Source of the DNA: an uncultured Ruminococcus sp.
Lineage (GTDB): Bacteria; Bacillota; Clostridia; Oscillospirales; Ruminococcaceae
Assembly: GCA_947178575.1 (NCBI GenBank)
Contig: CAMWYX010000009.1
Coordinates: 1-64,000, forward strand
Reading direction: 5' to 3'
DNA: 64,000 nt
Part shown: positions 42,710 through 50,458 of the stretch, in pieces
Numbering within the stretch: position 1 is the stretch's first letter
How the letters are laid out: every line of letters begins with the position of its first letter
Notes under the pieces: generated by a model
Database searches by the model: none
The model's input: only the letters and a program-made list of their open reading frames with translations
What the model was told of the DNA's origin: nothing
Translations under genes and position numbers: made by a program

Positions 42710-43354
42710 TCAGAGACGGCTCATAAAATACACGGCTTTTCCGAGAATACGGACGGAATCAAGTTCCTCGCCAATGTATATAAATGGTTCATATGCCGGA
42801 TTTTCGGGATATAATACAAGTTTGCTGTTCTGCGGATAATAGTATACTTTTTTCAGCGTTGCCTCATCGTTGATAATAACGGCTGCAATATCGCCGTTTT
42901 CGACCATAGGCATTTCACGGATAAACACAATATCGCCGTCATAGATACGTGCGTTTATCATGCTGTCGCCCTTTGCTTTAAGGCAGAAATCGGCATCTAT
43001 TCCCATATCCGCCATGATGTATCTTTCTTTGTCTTCGCTGGCAAAAATCGGTCTGCCACAGGCGATTTCCCCGAGAAGCGGAAAGCTTTTCAGCTGAACC
43101 GGAAATATATTGGAATATTTTTCGATAAGCGATTCAACGTTTTCAGTCTTTACTGATTCGTCGATAAACAGGGACGGAGAAATATCAAGAGCCTTTGCAA
43201 AGGCTGTAATTTTGGAACGTGGCAAATCGTTTCCGCCCTTTTCAATTTTGTTGATAGATGAACGGGACTTATATCCGATTTTCTCGGCAAGTTCGTCCTG
43301 AGTCATTCCAAGTTCCTCACGTCTTGTTCTGATTAAAGTACCAATATCGGACAT
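42710..43354 (-). CDS. XRE-family repressor with S24/LexA-type autopeptidase domain
   Basis: 214 residues from ATG 43354 with AGGAGTG upstream. The N-terminal helix-turn-helix is LGMTQDELAEKIGYKSRSSINKIEKG. The C-terminal S24 peptidase domain has the catalytic Ser in GDSM (near residue 127) and the Lys in ATLKK (near 165), so it may self-cleave in response to RecA filaments. The cleavage bond is likely in LLGEIACGRP (Ala-Cys-Gly). LexA proper has a winged helix; this is the phage-like/HdiR-like architecture. No prophage genes are nearby. It is a single-gene unit and possibly autoregulated. Confidence 0.9.
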   Translation of the reverse strand: MSDIGTLIRTRREELGMTQDELAEKIGYKSRSSINKIEKGGNDLPRSKITAFAKALDISPSLFIDESVKTENVESLIEKYSNIFPVQLKSFPLLGEIACGRPIFASEDKERYIMADMGIDADFCLKAKGDSMINARIYDGDIVFIREMPMVENGDIAAVIINDEATLKKVYYYPQNSKLVLYPENPAYEPFIYIGEELDSVRILGKAVYFMSRL

Positions 43355-43380
43355 ATAAAACACTCCTTTGATTTATTACA

Positions 43381-43395
43381 GTGATATTATATCAC
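43381..43395. promoter_or_regulatory. Palindrome over the -10 of the XRE/S24 gene, possible autoregulatory operator
   Basis: GTGATAT-T-ATATCAC, perfect 7-bp arms, covering the -10 hexamer. Part of it is the extended -10 shared with other promoters here, so the operator role is tentative. Confidence 0.4.
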
Positions 43396-43414
43396 AATGT
43401 TTCCGATTTGTCAA
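43386..43414 (-). promoter_or_regulatory. Sigma-A promoter for the XRE/S24 repressor
   Basis: TTGACA (43414-43409), 17-bp spacer ending TGA, TATAAT (43391-43386) on the - strand. Confidence 0.9.
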
Positions 43415-43430
43415 CAACGCCGTGGAATCT

Positions 43431-44678
43431 TCAAAGTGTATCCGGATTTTCTTTTATTTCAATCTGAATTTTTTTGACTTTGTTTTCCTCAACATCTGTG
43501 GCTGTTATTCTGAAAATATCTGTTTCGGCGGATTCACCGGCATCGGGAATATGTTCCATTATATCGGTAATCCAACCGCCGGCTGTGGTATAGTCGGTAT
43601 TGATTGCATTTTCATCGAGTTCCAGAAATTCAAGGAGTTCATCGATTCCGGTATCTCCGGCGACCTCATAGCATTTTTCAGATATTTTAACTATATTTGT
43701 TATTATTTCGTCGTCCTCGTCATATATTTCGCCGACGAGTTCCTCAATAATATCTTCAAGAGTAACGATTCCCTTAGTTCCGCCGTACTGGTCGGTGACC
43801 ACAGCAAGATGAACCTTTGCTTTCTGCATGAACTTCATGGTTTCGCTTATCAGGCTTGTATCGGCGATATGCGGAACTTCTTGAATTATGCCCCGTATAT
43901 CGTTTTTTTCTTCAGCGAGCATTTTGAAAAAAGCCTTGTTTGTTATGATTCCGATTATATTATCAAGACTTTTTTCATATACTGGCATACGGGAATACAT
44001 TTCACGCCCGAAAGTTTCTTTTATTTCGCTTATTGAATCCTCTATATCGACACCTATAACTTTCACTCTCGGAATAAGTATTTCATTTACCGTGATTTCG
44101 TCGAAATCGAGTGCACTTTTAACGAGTTCGCTTTCCTGTTCCTCGATAACTCCTTCTTCTTCGATTTCGTCAATCATGTATTTGAGTTCGTCCTCGGTAA
44201 CGGTAGGAGCTTCTTCGCCCTTGAATATCGACGACATACTGTTTAGAATCCAGACGAAAGGTTTAAGAACCGTTACAAGCACAGACAATCCGCCGGCAAA
44301 TAAAAGGGCGAGTTTTTCGGCGTTTCTTTTAGCGTATGATTTCGGCAGAACTTCGCAGAAAATCAGCACAAGAACCGTAATAACAGCCGTTGATATGCCT
44401 GCTCCGCTGCTTCCGAAAAAGCTGACAAAAATCAGCGTACTCACAGAAGATGTTGCGATATTTACTATATTGTTTCCGATAAGGACAGCTGTCAGAACAT
44501 CATCAAAACGATTGGCAAGATTCAATGCTGTTTCTGCTTTTTTGTTTCCCTGAGCCGCATAATTTTTCAGCCGGAGTTTGTTTACGCTTGAATATGCCGT
44601 CTCGGTGCTTGAAAACAAAGCCGAAAACAACATCATCACAACAACAAGAACTATCTTTCCGATTATCGCACTGTCCAT
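43431..44678 (-). CDS. CNNM/CorC-HlyC family membrane protein (DUF21-CBS-CorC_HlyC)
   Basis: 415 residues. The DUF21 membrane domain (about 1-150) starts with ALFSSTETAYSSVNKLRL and has four helices. The acidic EDELKYMIDEIEEEGVIEEQE linker leads to two CBS motifs (SRMPVYEKSLDNIIGII; AVVTDQYGGTKGIVTLEDIIEELVGEI) and a C-terminal CorC_HlyC domain. Family members are implicated in Mg2+ or other divalent cation transport; the hemolysin name is historical. Single gene, same strand as the downstream repressor. Confidence 0.92.
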   Translation of the reverse strand: MDSAIIGKIVLVVVMMLFSALFSSTETAYSSVNKLRLKNYAAQGNKKAETALNLANRFDDVLTAVLIGNNIVNIATSSVSTLIFVSFFGSSGAGISTAVITVLVLIFCEVLPKSYAKRNAEKLALLFAGGLSVLVTVLKPFVWILNSMSSIFKGEEAPTVTEDELKYMIDEIEEEGVIEEQESELVKSALDFDEITVNEILIPRVKVIGVDIEDSISEIKETFGREMYSRMPVYEKSLDNIIGIITNKAFFKMLAEEKNDIRGIIQEVPHIADTSLISETMKFMQKAKVHLAVVTDQYGGTKGIVTLEDIIEELVGEIYDEDDEIITNIVKISEKCYEVAGDTGIDELLEFLELDENAINTDYTTAGGWITDIMEHIPDAGESAETDIFRITATDVEENKVKKIQIEIKENPDTL

Positions 44679-44743
44679 ATGTATTTTTTATCCTTTCTTA
44701 TCTGTCCGCACGCCGAAAACATTACTTTAAAAATCATGATTTA

Positions 44744-44772
44744 ATACAAAAACCGCATGAAAAATCATGCGG
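44744..44772 (-). terminator. Intrinsic terminator of tRNA-Ser
   Basis: CCGCATGA/TCATGCGG arms (44753-44760 and 44765-44772) over AAAA, then TTTTT on the - strand, just after the tRNA. Confidence 0.93.
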
Positions 44773-44779
44773 CTTGTTC

Positions 44780-44868
44780 TGGCGGAGTTGGTGGGATTTG
44801 AACCCACGTGCCCTTGCAGGCAACTTGATTTCGAGTCAAGCTCGTTATGACCACTTCGATACAACTCC
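44780..44868 (-). tRNA. tRNA-Ser (anticodon CGA)
   Basis: 89 nt with encoded CCA. The acceptor stem is GGAGTTG/CAACTCC, the anticodon arm CTTGA-CTCGAAA-TCAAG gives CGA (codon UCG), and a long variable arm (TGCC...GGGCA) marks a class II serine tRNA. The T arm is GTGGG-TTCAAAT-CCCAC. Confidence 0.96.
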
Positions 44869-44924
44869 GTTTTAAAAATCAGACGGCAGGAAACATCAGC
44901 CGTTCACTCCCGACTACATGAACC

Positions 44925-44953
44925 ATTATATCACATATTACAAAAAAAATCAA
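44925..44953 (-). promoter_or_regulatory. Sigma-A promoter for tRNA-Ser
   Basis: TTGATT (44953-44948), 17-bp spacer ending TGA, TATAAT (44930-44925) on the - strand. The predicted 5' leader is about 50 nt. Confidence 0.8.
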
Positions 44954-44992
44954 GTGTTTTTATAAAAATAAATATTATAACAATATTCCTGC

Positions 44993-45021
44993 TTGACATA
45001 GAAAGTTTTATGCGTTATAAT
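44993..45021 (+). promoter_or_regulatory. Sigma-A promoter for smpB
   Basis: TTGACA (44993-44998), 17-bp spacer, TATAAT (45016-45021); no TGn here. Confidence 0.92.
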
Positions 45022-45074
45022 TAAATAAATCAGAATTTTAAAATATAAAAATTTCTTTCCGAAAGGGGATTTAT

Positions 45075-45545
45075 ATGCGTTCAAAAGGTACAAAAACAAT
45101 ATCCGAAAACCGTCAGGCACGTCATGAATATTTCGTCCTCGAAACATACGAAGCCGGTATGGAACTTGTCGGCACGGAAGTTAAATCTATACGTCAGGGC
45201 TCGGTTAATCTTAAAGATTCGTGGTGCTCGATTGACAACGGAGAAATCTTCGTAAGAGGTATGCACATCTCACCATACGAAAAAGGAAATATATTTAACC
45301 GTGACCCTATGCGTATCCGCAAACTGCTTATGCATAAACGTGAAATAAACAAGCTTTTCGGAATAGTAAAACAGGACGGTCTTTCACTTATTCCACTCAG
45401 CATATATTTCAAGGATTCAAAAGTAAAAATGCTCGTCGGTCTGTGCAAAGGTAAAAAATTATACGATAAACGTGCCGATGCCGCCAAACGAGACGCAAAA
45501 CGTGAAATCGACAGAGGTCTTAAATCCCGCAACAATATGGGGTGA
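45075..45545 (+). CDS. smpB: SsrA-binding protein SmpB
   Basis: 156 residues, GAAAGGGG upstream. It binds tmRNA and places it in stalled ribosomes (trans-translation). [34 protein letters not shown] is the conserved OB-fold start (key residues N-R-A-H-Y), and the basic C-terminal tail [10 protein letters not shown] is needed on the ribosome. No ssrA gene is seen in the window. The downstream lipoprotein starts five bases after its stop. Confidence 0.97.
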   Translation: MRSKGTKTISENRQARHEYFVLETYEAGMELVGTEVKSIRQGSVNLKDSWCSIDNGEIFVRGMHISPYEKGNIFNRDPMRIRKLLMHKREINKLFGIVKQDGLSLIPLSIYFKDSKVKMLVGLCKGKKLYDKRADAAKRDAKREIDRGLKSRNNMG

Positions 45546-45550
45546 AAAAT

Positions 45551-46534
45551 ATGCTGAAAAAACTTTTTGCCTGTGCCGTATCGGTTTTTATTCTTTGCGG
45601 AGTTACCGGCTGTTCGCTCGTTAAGCAGGATATGATTGAAGTCGTTCACGAAACGGAAGTTCCGCCTGATATGGTATTTCTCGGCGATTCCATAGCTGCC
45701 GGATACGGTCTTGACGGCTACACGTCAACCGATAATTACAGTTGTTCCGATTCATACGCAAACATTCTGAAATCCCGATATACAACGGAACTCAACGGGC
45801 TGTACGTTCATAATATGCAGAATTTCGCCGTATCGGGTGCAACATCATCAGACCTGCTTGAACTCCTCAACAGTGGTACAATAGATTCCGCTCTTGCCGG
45901 TGCTGATGCGGTTGTTGTATCCATAGGCGGAAACGACCTGCTCCACATAATGTTCGATATGCTGAAAAATCTCGGAGTTACCGCCGAAAACCGCACAATC
46001 AACATATCGGAATTTGATTTGTTCGGCATGGCTTCTTCTCTTCTGAGCATGGACTCGGATATTGATGAGGCACTTTCAGGATTTGAAATAAATCTTCAGA
46101 AAATATCGGAAGTTCTTAACGAAAAAACAGACGGCAGAATATATGTTCAGACATTATATAATCCGCTTGAAACTTTTTCCGATGTTCAGGCAATTGTGGA
46201 TTTTTCAGACCAGAAAATCGACCGGTTCAACGAAATAATCGAAACCGGTTCGGCTGAATATTCAGTGATTGATGTCGCTTCCGGCTTCAAGGGAAGATGT
46301 GCCGAACTCACACGGATTTCTGAAATCGACATTCACCCGAATGAAAAAGGTCACGCAGAAATTGCAGGAATTATTGATTCCGCATTCCGTGCGGACGGAT
46401 TTTCATGCACCGTGCAGGAATACGGCGAACCATATCTGCCGTTATCAACAATATTCCTGATTCTGGGCGGATTCTGTGCAATGCTTGTTGTTGTGATTCT
46501 TATTATTCCCAAGCTCTTTAAAAAATACGAATAG
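45551..46534 (+). CDS. SGNH/GDSL-type esterase lipoprotein
   Basis: 327 residues from ATG 45551 (GGGGTGA upstream; a GTG at 45542 overlaps smpB). The signal peptide ends GVTGC, a lipobox, so it is anchored outside. Block I is FLGDSIAAGYG (catalytic Ser), block III GGNDLL and block V DIHPNEKGH (Asp/His), all in order. One membrane segment lies at the C-terminus (about 300-322), so the protein may be held by both ends. Substrate could be an acyl or acetyl group on cell-envelope sugar or lipid. Confidence 0.88.
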   Translation: MLKKLFACAVSVFILCGVTGCSLVKQDMIEVVHETEVPPDMVFLGDSIAAGYGLDGYTSTDNYSCSDSYANILKSRYTTELNGLYVHNMQNFAVSGATSSDLLELLNSGTIDSALAGADAVVVSIGGNDLLHIMFDMLKNLGVTAENRTINISEFDLFGMASSLLSMDSDIDEALSGFEINLQKISEVLNEKTDGRIYVQTLYNPLETFSDVQAIVDFSDQKIDRFNEIIETGSAEYSVIDVASGFKGRCAELTRISEIDIHPNEKGHAEIAGIIDSAFRADGFSCTVQEYGEPYLPLSTIFLILGGFCAMLVVVILIIPKLFKKYE

Positions 46535-46542
46535 ATAAAAAT

Positions 46543-46580
46543 ACAGACAAGAGATGAAAAAATCCCCTGTCTGTTTTTTT
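46543..46580. terminator. Bidirectional terminator between the SGNH lipoprotein and hisE
   Basis: ACAGACA (46543-46549) and TGTCTGT (46568-46574) with further pairing inside, then T7 on the + strand; on the - strand the other flank gives TATTTTTA. Confidence 0.88.
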
Positions 46581-46584
46581 GTTG

Positions 46585-46923
46585 TCATGTATTCTTGTCA
46601 ACTTCGTGGAATTTCTTGAGATTGCCGATTTTTTCGTTTCTCTCGTCAAGAACCTTTTCAATCTCAGACCATTCAAGCCCCTGATTCACGCAAAGAACCA
46701 TGACGTGATAAAGCAAATCGTTTATTTCGTTTTTGAGTTCGTCATTGTCGCCGTTTTTTGCGGCGATTACTGTTTCTGTGGCTTCCTCGCCGACTTTCTT
46801 GCAGATTTTGTCAACTCCCTTGTCGAAAAGATAGCACGTATACGAATTTTCGGCGGCTGTACCTGATTCGTACTGCTTTTTTCTTTCCTTGATAACTTCA
46901 AAGATTTCCTCGTAAAGTGTCAT
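46585..46923 (-). CDS. hisE: Phosphoribosyl-ATP pyrophosphohydrolase
   Basis: 112 residues from ATG 46923 behind CGGAGGAAT. It hydrolyses PR-ATP to PR-AMP, step 2 of histidine synthesis. YTCYLFDKGVDKICKKVGEEATETVIAAKN and NEINDLLYHVMVL carry the acidic metal-binding helices. It is the last gene of the his operon; HisE and HisI are separate here, not fused. Confidence 0.95.
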   Translation of the reverse strand: MTLYEEIFEVIKERKKQYESGTAAENSYTCYLFDKGVDKICKKVGEEATETVIAAKNGDNDELKNEINDLLYHVMVLCVNQGLEWSEIEKVLDERNEKIGNLKKFHEVDKNT

Positions 46924-46927
46924 AAAA

Positions 46928-47272
46928 TTATTCCTCCGTATTATATATTTCATTGAAAAAACAGCTGTAACTTCCGGTATGACACGCATTTCCGGTCTGC
47001 TCGACATTGACTAAAAGCGTATCGTTATCGCAGTCGCCGTAGATTGATACGACTTTCTGAACGTGTCCGGAAGTAGCCCCTTTGTTCCAGTATTCCTGAC
47101 GTGACCTGCTCCAGAACCACGTGTAACCCGTTTCAAGAGTTTTTTTCAGGCTCTCCTTGTTCATGTACGCAAGCATGAGAACTGTTTTTGTATTGACTTC
47201 ATAGCAGATTGCCGGAATCAATTCGCCTTTGACAAAAAATTTATCAAGGTCATTCAAATCAACTTTTATCAT
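46928..47272 (-). CDS. hisI: Phosphoribosyl-AMP cyclohydrolase
   Basis: 114 residues. Step 3 of histidine synthesis. [35 protein letters not shown] and the zinc Cys/Asp motifs DCDNDTLL and GNACHTG are all present. Four bases separate it from hisE. Confidence 0.95.
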   Translation of the reverse strand: MIKVDLNDLDKFFVKGELIPAICYEVNTKTVLMLAYMNKESLKKTLETGYTWFWSRSRQEYWNKGATSGHVQKVVSIYGDCDNDTLLVNVEQTGNACHTGSYSCFFNEIYNTEE

Positions 47273-47294
47273 AAATATATCCTTTCTGATAATA

Positions 47295-48050
47295 TTATCT
47301 CATGATGATATTCCTGTTTCTGCAATAGGATTTTACTTCCTGAACTGTAAGTTCCTTAAAGTGGAAAAGAGATGCCGCAAGTGCAGCTGTTGCACCTGTT
47401 TTCTCGAATACTTCTGCAAAGTCGTTGATTTTTCCTGCTCCACCGCTTGCGATTACCGGAATACTGCAATTATCGCATACGGCTTTCAGCATATTGATAT
47501 CAAAACCGTTCTTTGTGCCGTCGGCATCAATCGAATTAAGGCAGATTTCACCTGCTCCGAGCTGTTCAATCTGATGAACCCAGTCAATCAAATCGATACC
47601 CATATCGACACGACCGCCATTGATATATACCGTCCATTTATTTTCTGCGATTTTTTTCGCATCGATACCGACACATATGCACTGACTTCCGAAAATATCC
47701 GCACCGTCATGTATCAACTGCGGATTCTTTACCGCCTGAGAGTTTACGGAAACTTTATCCGCACCGGCTCTGAGAGTTTCACGAATATCATCAACTGTCT
47801 TTATTCCTCCGCCGACCGTCAGCGGAACAAATACTTTTTTTGCGGTTTCACGCACAACATCGAGGAATACGCCTCTGCCCTCAAATGATGCGGTAATATC
47901 ATAGAATACTATTTCGTCCGCACCCTGCCTGTTGTATTCCTCGGCACATTCAACAGGGTCTCCGACATCACGCACGCCCTCGAAATTCACTCCCTTTACT
48001 ACCTTGCCGTTGCGGACATCAAGGCACGGGATTATTCTTTTTGCAAGCAT
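47295..48050 (-). CDS. hisF: Imidazole glycerol-phosphate synthase, cyclase subunit
   Basis: 251 residues, AAAGGAGG upstream. TIM barrel with [18 protein letters not shown] (Asp11), [13 protein letters not shown] and [13 protein letters not shown] (Asp near 130). With HisH it makes IGP and AICAR. It is separated from the other his genes by an insert of four ORFs, unlike the usual compact order. Confidence 0.97.
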   Translation of the reverse strand: MLAKRIIPCLDVRNGKVVKGVNFEGVRDVGDPVECAEEYNRQGADEIVFYDITASFEGRGVFLDVVRETAKKVFVPLTVGGGIKTVDDIRETLRAGADKVSVNSQAVKNPQLIHDGADIFGSQCICVGIDAKKIAENKWTVYINGGRVDMGIDLIDWVHQIEQLGAGEICLNSIDADGTKNGFDINMLKAVCDNCSIPVIASGGAGKINDFAEVFEKTGATAALAASLFHFKELTVQEVKSYCRNRNIIMR

Positions 48051-48065
48051 TTTTCAGCCTCCTTT
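48048..48065 (-). repeat. 18-nt initiation-region repeat, copy 1 (hisF)
   Basis: On the - strand AAAGGAGGCTGAAAAATG, identical to 48762-48779 ahead of the small ORF. Confidence 0.85.
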
Positions 48066-48072
48066 GTTTTTC

Positions 48073-48137
48073 AGAACCTGTTCAGTATATCTCCATGTAC
48101 AGATTTTCTGAGTACAGACATATACCGGACAGGCTCT
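48073..48137 (-). other. Long nested inverted repeat between the DUF6483 gene and hisF
   Basis: Three stacked pairings: AGAACCTGT/ACAGGCTCT (48073-48081 with 48129-48137, one G-U), GTATAT/ATATAC (48085-48090 with 48120-48125) and TGTAC/GTACA (48096-48100 with 48112-48116). The outer 9-base arms are the same as those of the hairpin at 2164-2188. It may be an RNA processing or control element, or a small mobile-repeat relic. Confidence 0.65.
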
Positions 48138-48146
48138 CTGAATCAA

Positions 48147-48524
48147 TTAATAGAAAAATATATCTGCCATAGTCTCCAATCCGTATTCTGAAAGTAAATG
48201 CTTTATACCGTTTTCAACTTCGTCACGGCTGAAGCCATTAATTTCAAGATAATCATCATCTTTTTCATTAAGATATGAATAAAAAATAAGTCCGGCTAAA
48301 AGACTGTCCATAGTTCTGTTTTCTATCAATTCACACAACTTATTTTCAGCTTCATTGATATTTCCGGCGTCTATATTTCTTAACATATCATCTGCCGATT
48401 CTTTTGTTTCTGTATCTTTTATTAAATCTACAGACAGATATTGATTTTCAACATTAAATAATATTTTAACCAATACCTCTATAATCTGATGTATTTGTCT
48501 CATGATATAGTCCTGCTCATACAT
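48147..48524 (-). CDS. DUF6483-like protein
   Basis: 125 residues from ATG 48524 (AGGAGG eight bases upstream). YEQDYIMRQIHQIIEVLVKILFN at the start and an all-helical, acidic remainder resemble the DUF6483 family of Bacillota, of unknown function. It lies in the his operon insert. A 14-bp inverted repeat precedes it and partly covers its ribosome-binding region. Confidence 0.75.
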   Translation of the reverse strand: MYEQDYIMRQIHQIIEVLVKILFNVENQYLSVDLIKDTETKESADDMLRNIDAGNINEAENKLCELIENRTMDSLLAGLIFYSYLNEKDDDYLEINGFSRDEVENGIKHLLSEYGLETMADIFFY

Positions 48525-48535
48525 CACATATTCCT

Positions 48536-48564
48536 CCTTTCTGCAAAAATTTTTTGCAGAAAGG
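48536..48564 (-). repeat. Perfect 14-bp inverted repeat before the DUF6483 gene
   Basis: CCTTTCTGCAAAAA (48536-48549) and TTTTTGCAGAAAGG (48551-48564) with a single central base. In the - strand RNA the 3' arm includes the AAAGG part of AAAGGAGG, so folding could hide the ribosome-binding site. Confidence 0.75.
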
Positions 48565-48566
48565 GT

Positions 48567-48764
48567 TTAATTATTCATTCGCACTTTAAAATCTACAATT
48601 GTATTTCTTTTCTTATCTGATTCGTGATAATTTTCATAAAAGTAAAATACATCACAAAAAGGAGTACAGAAAATCAGTCCTGAAATTTCAACAGTTATTA
48701 AGTGCAGACACAGAATAACAGGCAAAAGCAGCCATCTTAATAATGTAACTTTTCTGAACACCAT
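48567..48764 (-). CDS. Small hydrophobic protein, possible membrane peptide
   Basis: 65 residues with a strong AAAGGAGG 13 bases before the ATG. Residues ~8-35 are hydrophobic (LLRWLLLPVILCLHLITVEISGL is the core), followed by a polar basic tail. No known family. The initiation region is an 18-nt copy of that of hisF, which supports translation but could also be a duplication by-product. Coding status is likely but not certain. Confidence 0.5.
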   Translation of the reverse strand: MVFRKVTLLRWLLLPVILCLHLITVEISGLIFCTPFCDVFYFYENYHESDKKRNTIVDFKVRMNN

Positions 48765-48779
48765 TTTTCAGCCTCCTTT
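48762..48779 (-). repeat. 18-nt initiation-region repeat, copy 2 (small ORF)
   Basis: Identical on the - strand to 48048-48065 (AAAGGAGGCTGAAAAATG); the sequences diverge on both sides. Confidence 0.85.
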
Positions 48780-48797
48780 ATTTTTATCATAAATCAT

Positions 48798-49277
48798 CTA
48801 ATCTTTAATAAACCGCCATTTTATTCCTTCAGCAATTACAAATGTACAGCTTTCATTCAGCAAATCAATATTTTCACGATGATTTTTCGGGTCAAACCAG
48901 GAGCTGTCCGCCCATACAATAACTTTGCTGTCACGTGTTTTCCCCCATAAGTCAGTATGAAATTTAAGATAATAATCATATATTTCATTGCCGAAAATAT
49001 GCTCATTGAATCCCTGCAATGAAAATTTTCTTACTTTTCGGAAAAACACTTCTATCCTACCGCACCAGCAACTTGTAAAAGTAATTATCATATTATGAGT
49101 TGCTTCAACCCTCATTGTATTTTTATTAAGTGCTCTCGTTCCGCTTTCATACACTACAGATTCAATATAAACATCATGAAAAACGTATTTTTTAAGAAAT
49201 TCTGCTATATCTTCATCATTTTCTATTTCTGTCCATGAAGAAGCATCGTATTCATATTCAGTTAAATCATAATACAT
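48798..49277 (-). CDS. Unknown protein, paralogue 1 of the his-operon insert
   Basis: 159 residues. It shares with the neighbour at 49321 the pattern W-EI--DEDI near the start, IE--F--V--F---G-N in the middle, TDLWGKTRDSKVIVWAD, and KWRFIKD at the C-terminus. Mixed alpha/beta, acidic, no signal peptide or membrane segment. Small paralogous cytosolic proteins in tandem recall immunity or YxiG-like families, but I cannot assign one. The ribosome-binding site is weak. Confidence 0.7.
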   Translation of the reverse strand: MYYDLTEYEYDASSWTEIENDEDIAEFLKKYVFHDVYIESVVYESGTRALNKNTMRVEATHNMIITFTSCWCGRIEVFFRKVRKFSLQGFNEHIFGNEIYDYYLKFHTDLWGKTRDSKVIVWADSSWFDPKNHRENIDLLNESCTFVIAEGIKWRFIKD

Positions 49278-49320
49278 ATTCTTTGTGTCTCCATTTCAAG
49301 CTGTCAGCAATAATATAAAG

Positions 49321-49746
49321 CTAATCTTCAATAAACCGCCATTTCATTTTTCTTGCAATAATAATGCTGTTATCCTTTTCAAAATCAAAATAACCGTTAT
49401 GATGCTGAACTTTACAGTTATCCGTCCACACAATCAGTTTGTCATCACGTGTTTTTCCGAGAAGGTCTGTACGTATTTCCAAAGAAAAGCCTCTTATTGT
49501 ATCAATGGAACTGTCGTTTATTCCCGAAAATCTGAAATGACATACCCCCTCAAAAAGCATTTCTATTTTATCAGAATAAAAATTCTTATCCAGAGTAAAC
49601 AGCAGATTATTTCCATAATCGTTACGATTATAACTTACTGATAATACGACAGCTGAAAAATCGTCGGATACGTGTAAATCTTCAATTAATTTTTTTATAT
49701 CTTCATCTGAATTTATTTCATGCCATTCTGATTTATTTTTCTGCAT
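49321..49746 (-). CDS. Unknown protein, paralogue 2 of the his-operon insert
   Basis: 141 residues from ATG 49746, which overlaps the end of hisA by 14 bases with GAGG upstream; a TTG at 49752 is less likely. It shares W-EI--DEDI, TDLLGKTRDDKLIVWTD and KWRFIED with the gene at 48798. The tight overlap with hisA means it is made from the his mRNA. Function unknown. Confidence 0.72.
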   Translation of the reverse strand: MQKNKSEWHEINSDEDIKKLIEDLHVSDDFSAVVLSVSYNRNDYGNNLLFTLDKNFYSDKIEMLFEGVCHFRFSGINDSSIDTIRGFSLEIRTDLLGKTRDDKLIVWTDNCKVQHHNGYFDFEKDNSIIIARKMKWRFIED

Positions 49747-50458
49747 ACTCAACAGCCTCTTTCAGATTCAGAGTGCCTTTATAAATGGATTTACCGCAGA
49801 TTGTGCCGTACAGATTCATTTCCTTGCAGGCGACAATATCAGCCATTGTGTGAACTCCACCGCTTGCAACAATATCCGCACGCCCCTTTGTTGCATCTGA
49901 AAGTGCTTTGAGTTGTTCGACGTTCACGCCCGAAAGAGTGCCGTCCTTTGAAATATCAGTAAAGATAAAATATTTAACTCCGACGGAAATCATCTTGTCT
50001 GCGAGTTCGATATAATTGACATCTGATGATTCCAGCCAGCCCTCAGTCGCCACCATTCCGTTGACCGCATCAATTCCGACAACGATTTTTTCACTGCCGA
50101 ATTTTTCAACCGCATCACTTACAAGTTTCGGATTTTTAAGTGCCACAGAGCCGAGAATCACCCTTGTAATTCCCATGTTAAGATACTCCTGAATGGTTTC
50201 AAGATTCCGGATTCCTCCGCCGATTTCAACTTTAAGATTTGTTTTTTCGGCAACATCTGTGTAGATTTTAGTGTTTACCGGTCTGCCCTCTTTTGCGCCG
50301 TCCAAATCCACCATGTGAATCCATGATGCACCCGCTTTTTCAAATCCCTTTGCGGTTTCAAGATAATCGGAAGCGACTTTCTCGACCGTTGAAAAATCTC
50401 CTTTGAAAAGACGTACACAATTGCCGTCCTTAATATCAATAGCAGGTAAAATAATCAT
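49733..50458 (-). CDS. hisA: Phosphoribosylformimino-5-aminoimidazole carboxamide ribotide isomerase
   Basis: 241 residues. TIM barrel related to HisF, with ILPAIDIKDGNCVRLFKGDF, VEIGGGIRN and FTDISKDGTLSG carrying the two catalytic Asp. Step 4 of histidine synthesis. Its start overlaps hisH by four bases. Confidence 0.97.
   Translation of the reverse strand: MIILPAIDIKDGNCVRLFKGDFSTVEKVASDYLETAKGFEKAGASWIHMVDLDGAKEGRPVNTKIYTDVAEKTNLKVEIGGGIRNLETIQEYLNMGITRVILGSVALKNPKLVSDAVEKFGSEKIVVGIDAVNGMVATEGWLESSDVNYIELADKMISVGVKYFIFTDISKDGTLSGVNVEQLKALSDATKGRADIVASGGVHTMADIVACKEMNLYGTICGKSIYKGTLNLKEAVEYAEK

Noticed and set aside
42710-43354. XRE/S24 gene as sign of a prophage
   Set aside because: No integrase, structural or attachment-site features are nearby; neighbours are ordinary chromosomal genes.
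43888-44553. 221-residue Ser-rich frame on the + strand
   Set aside because: It is antisense to the CNNM/CorC gene, has biased Ser/Ile composition typical of shadow frames and no ribosome-binding site.
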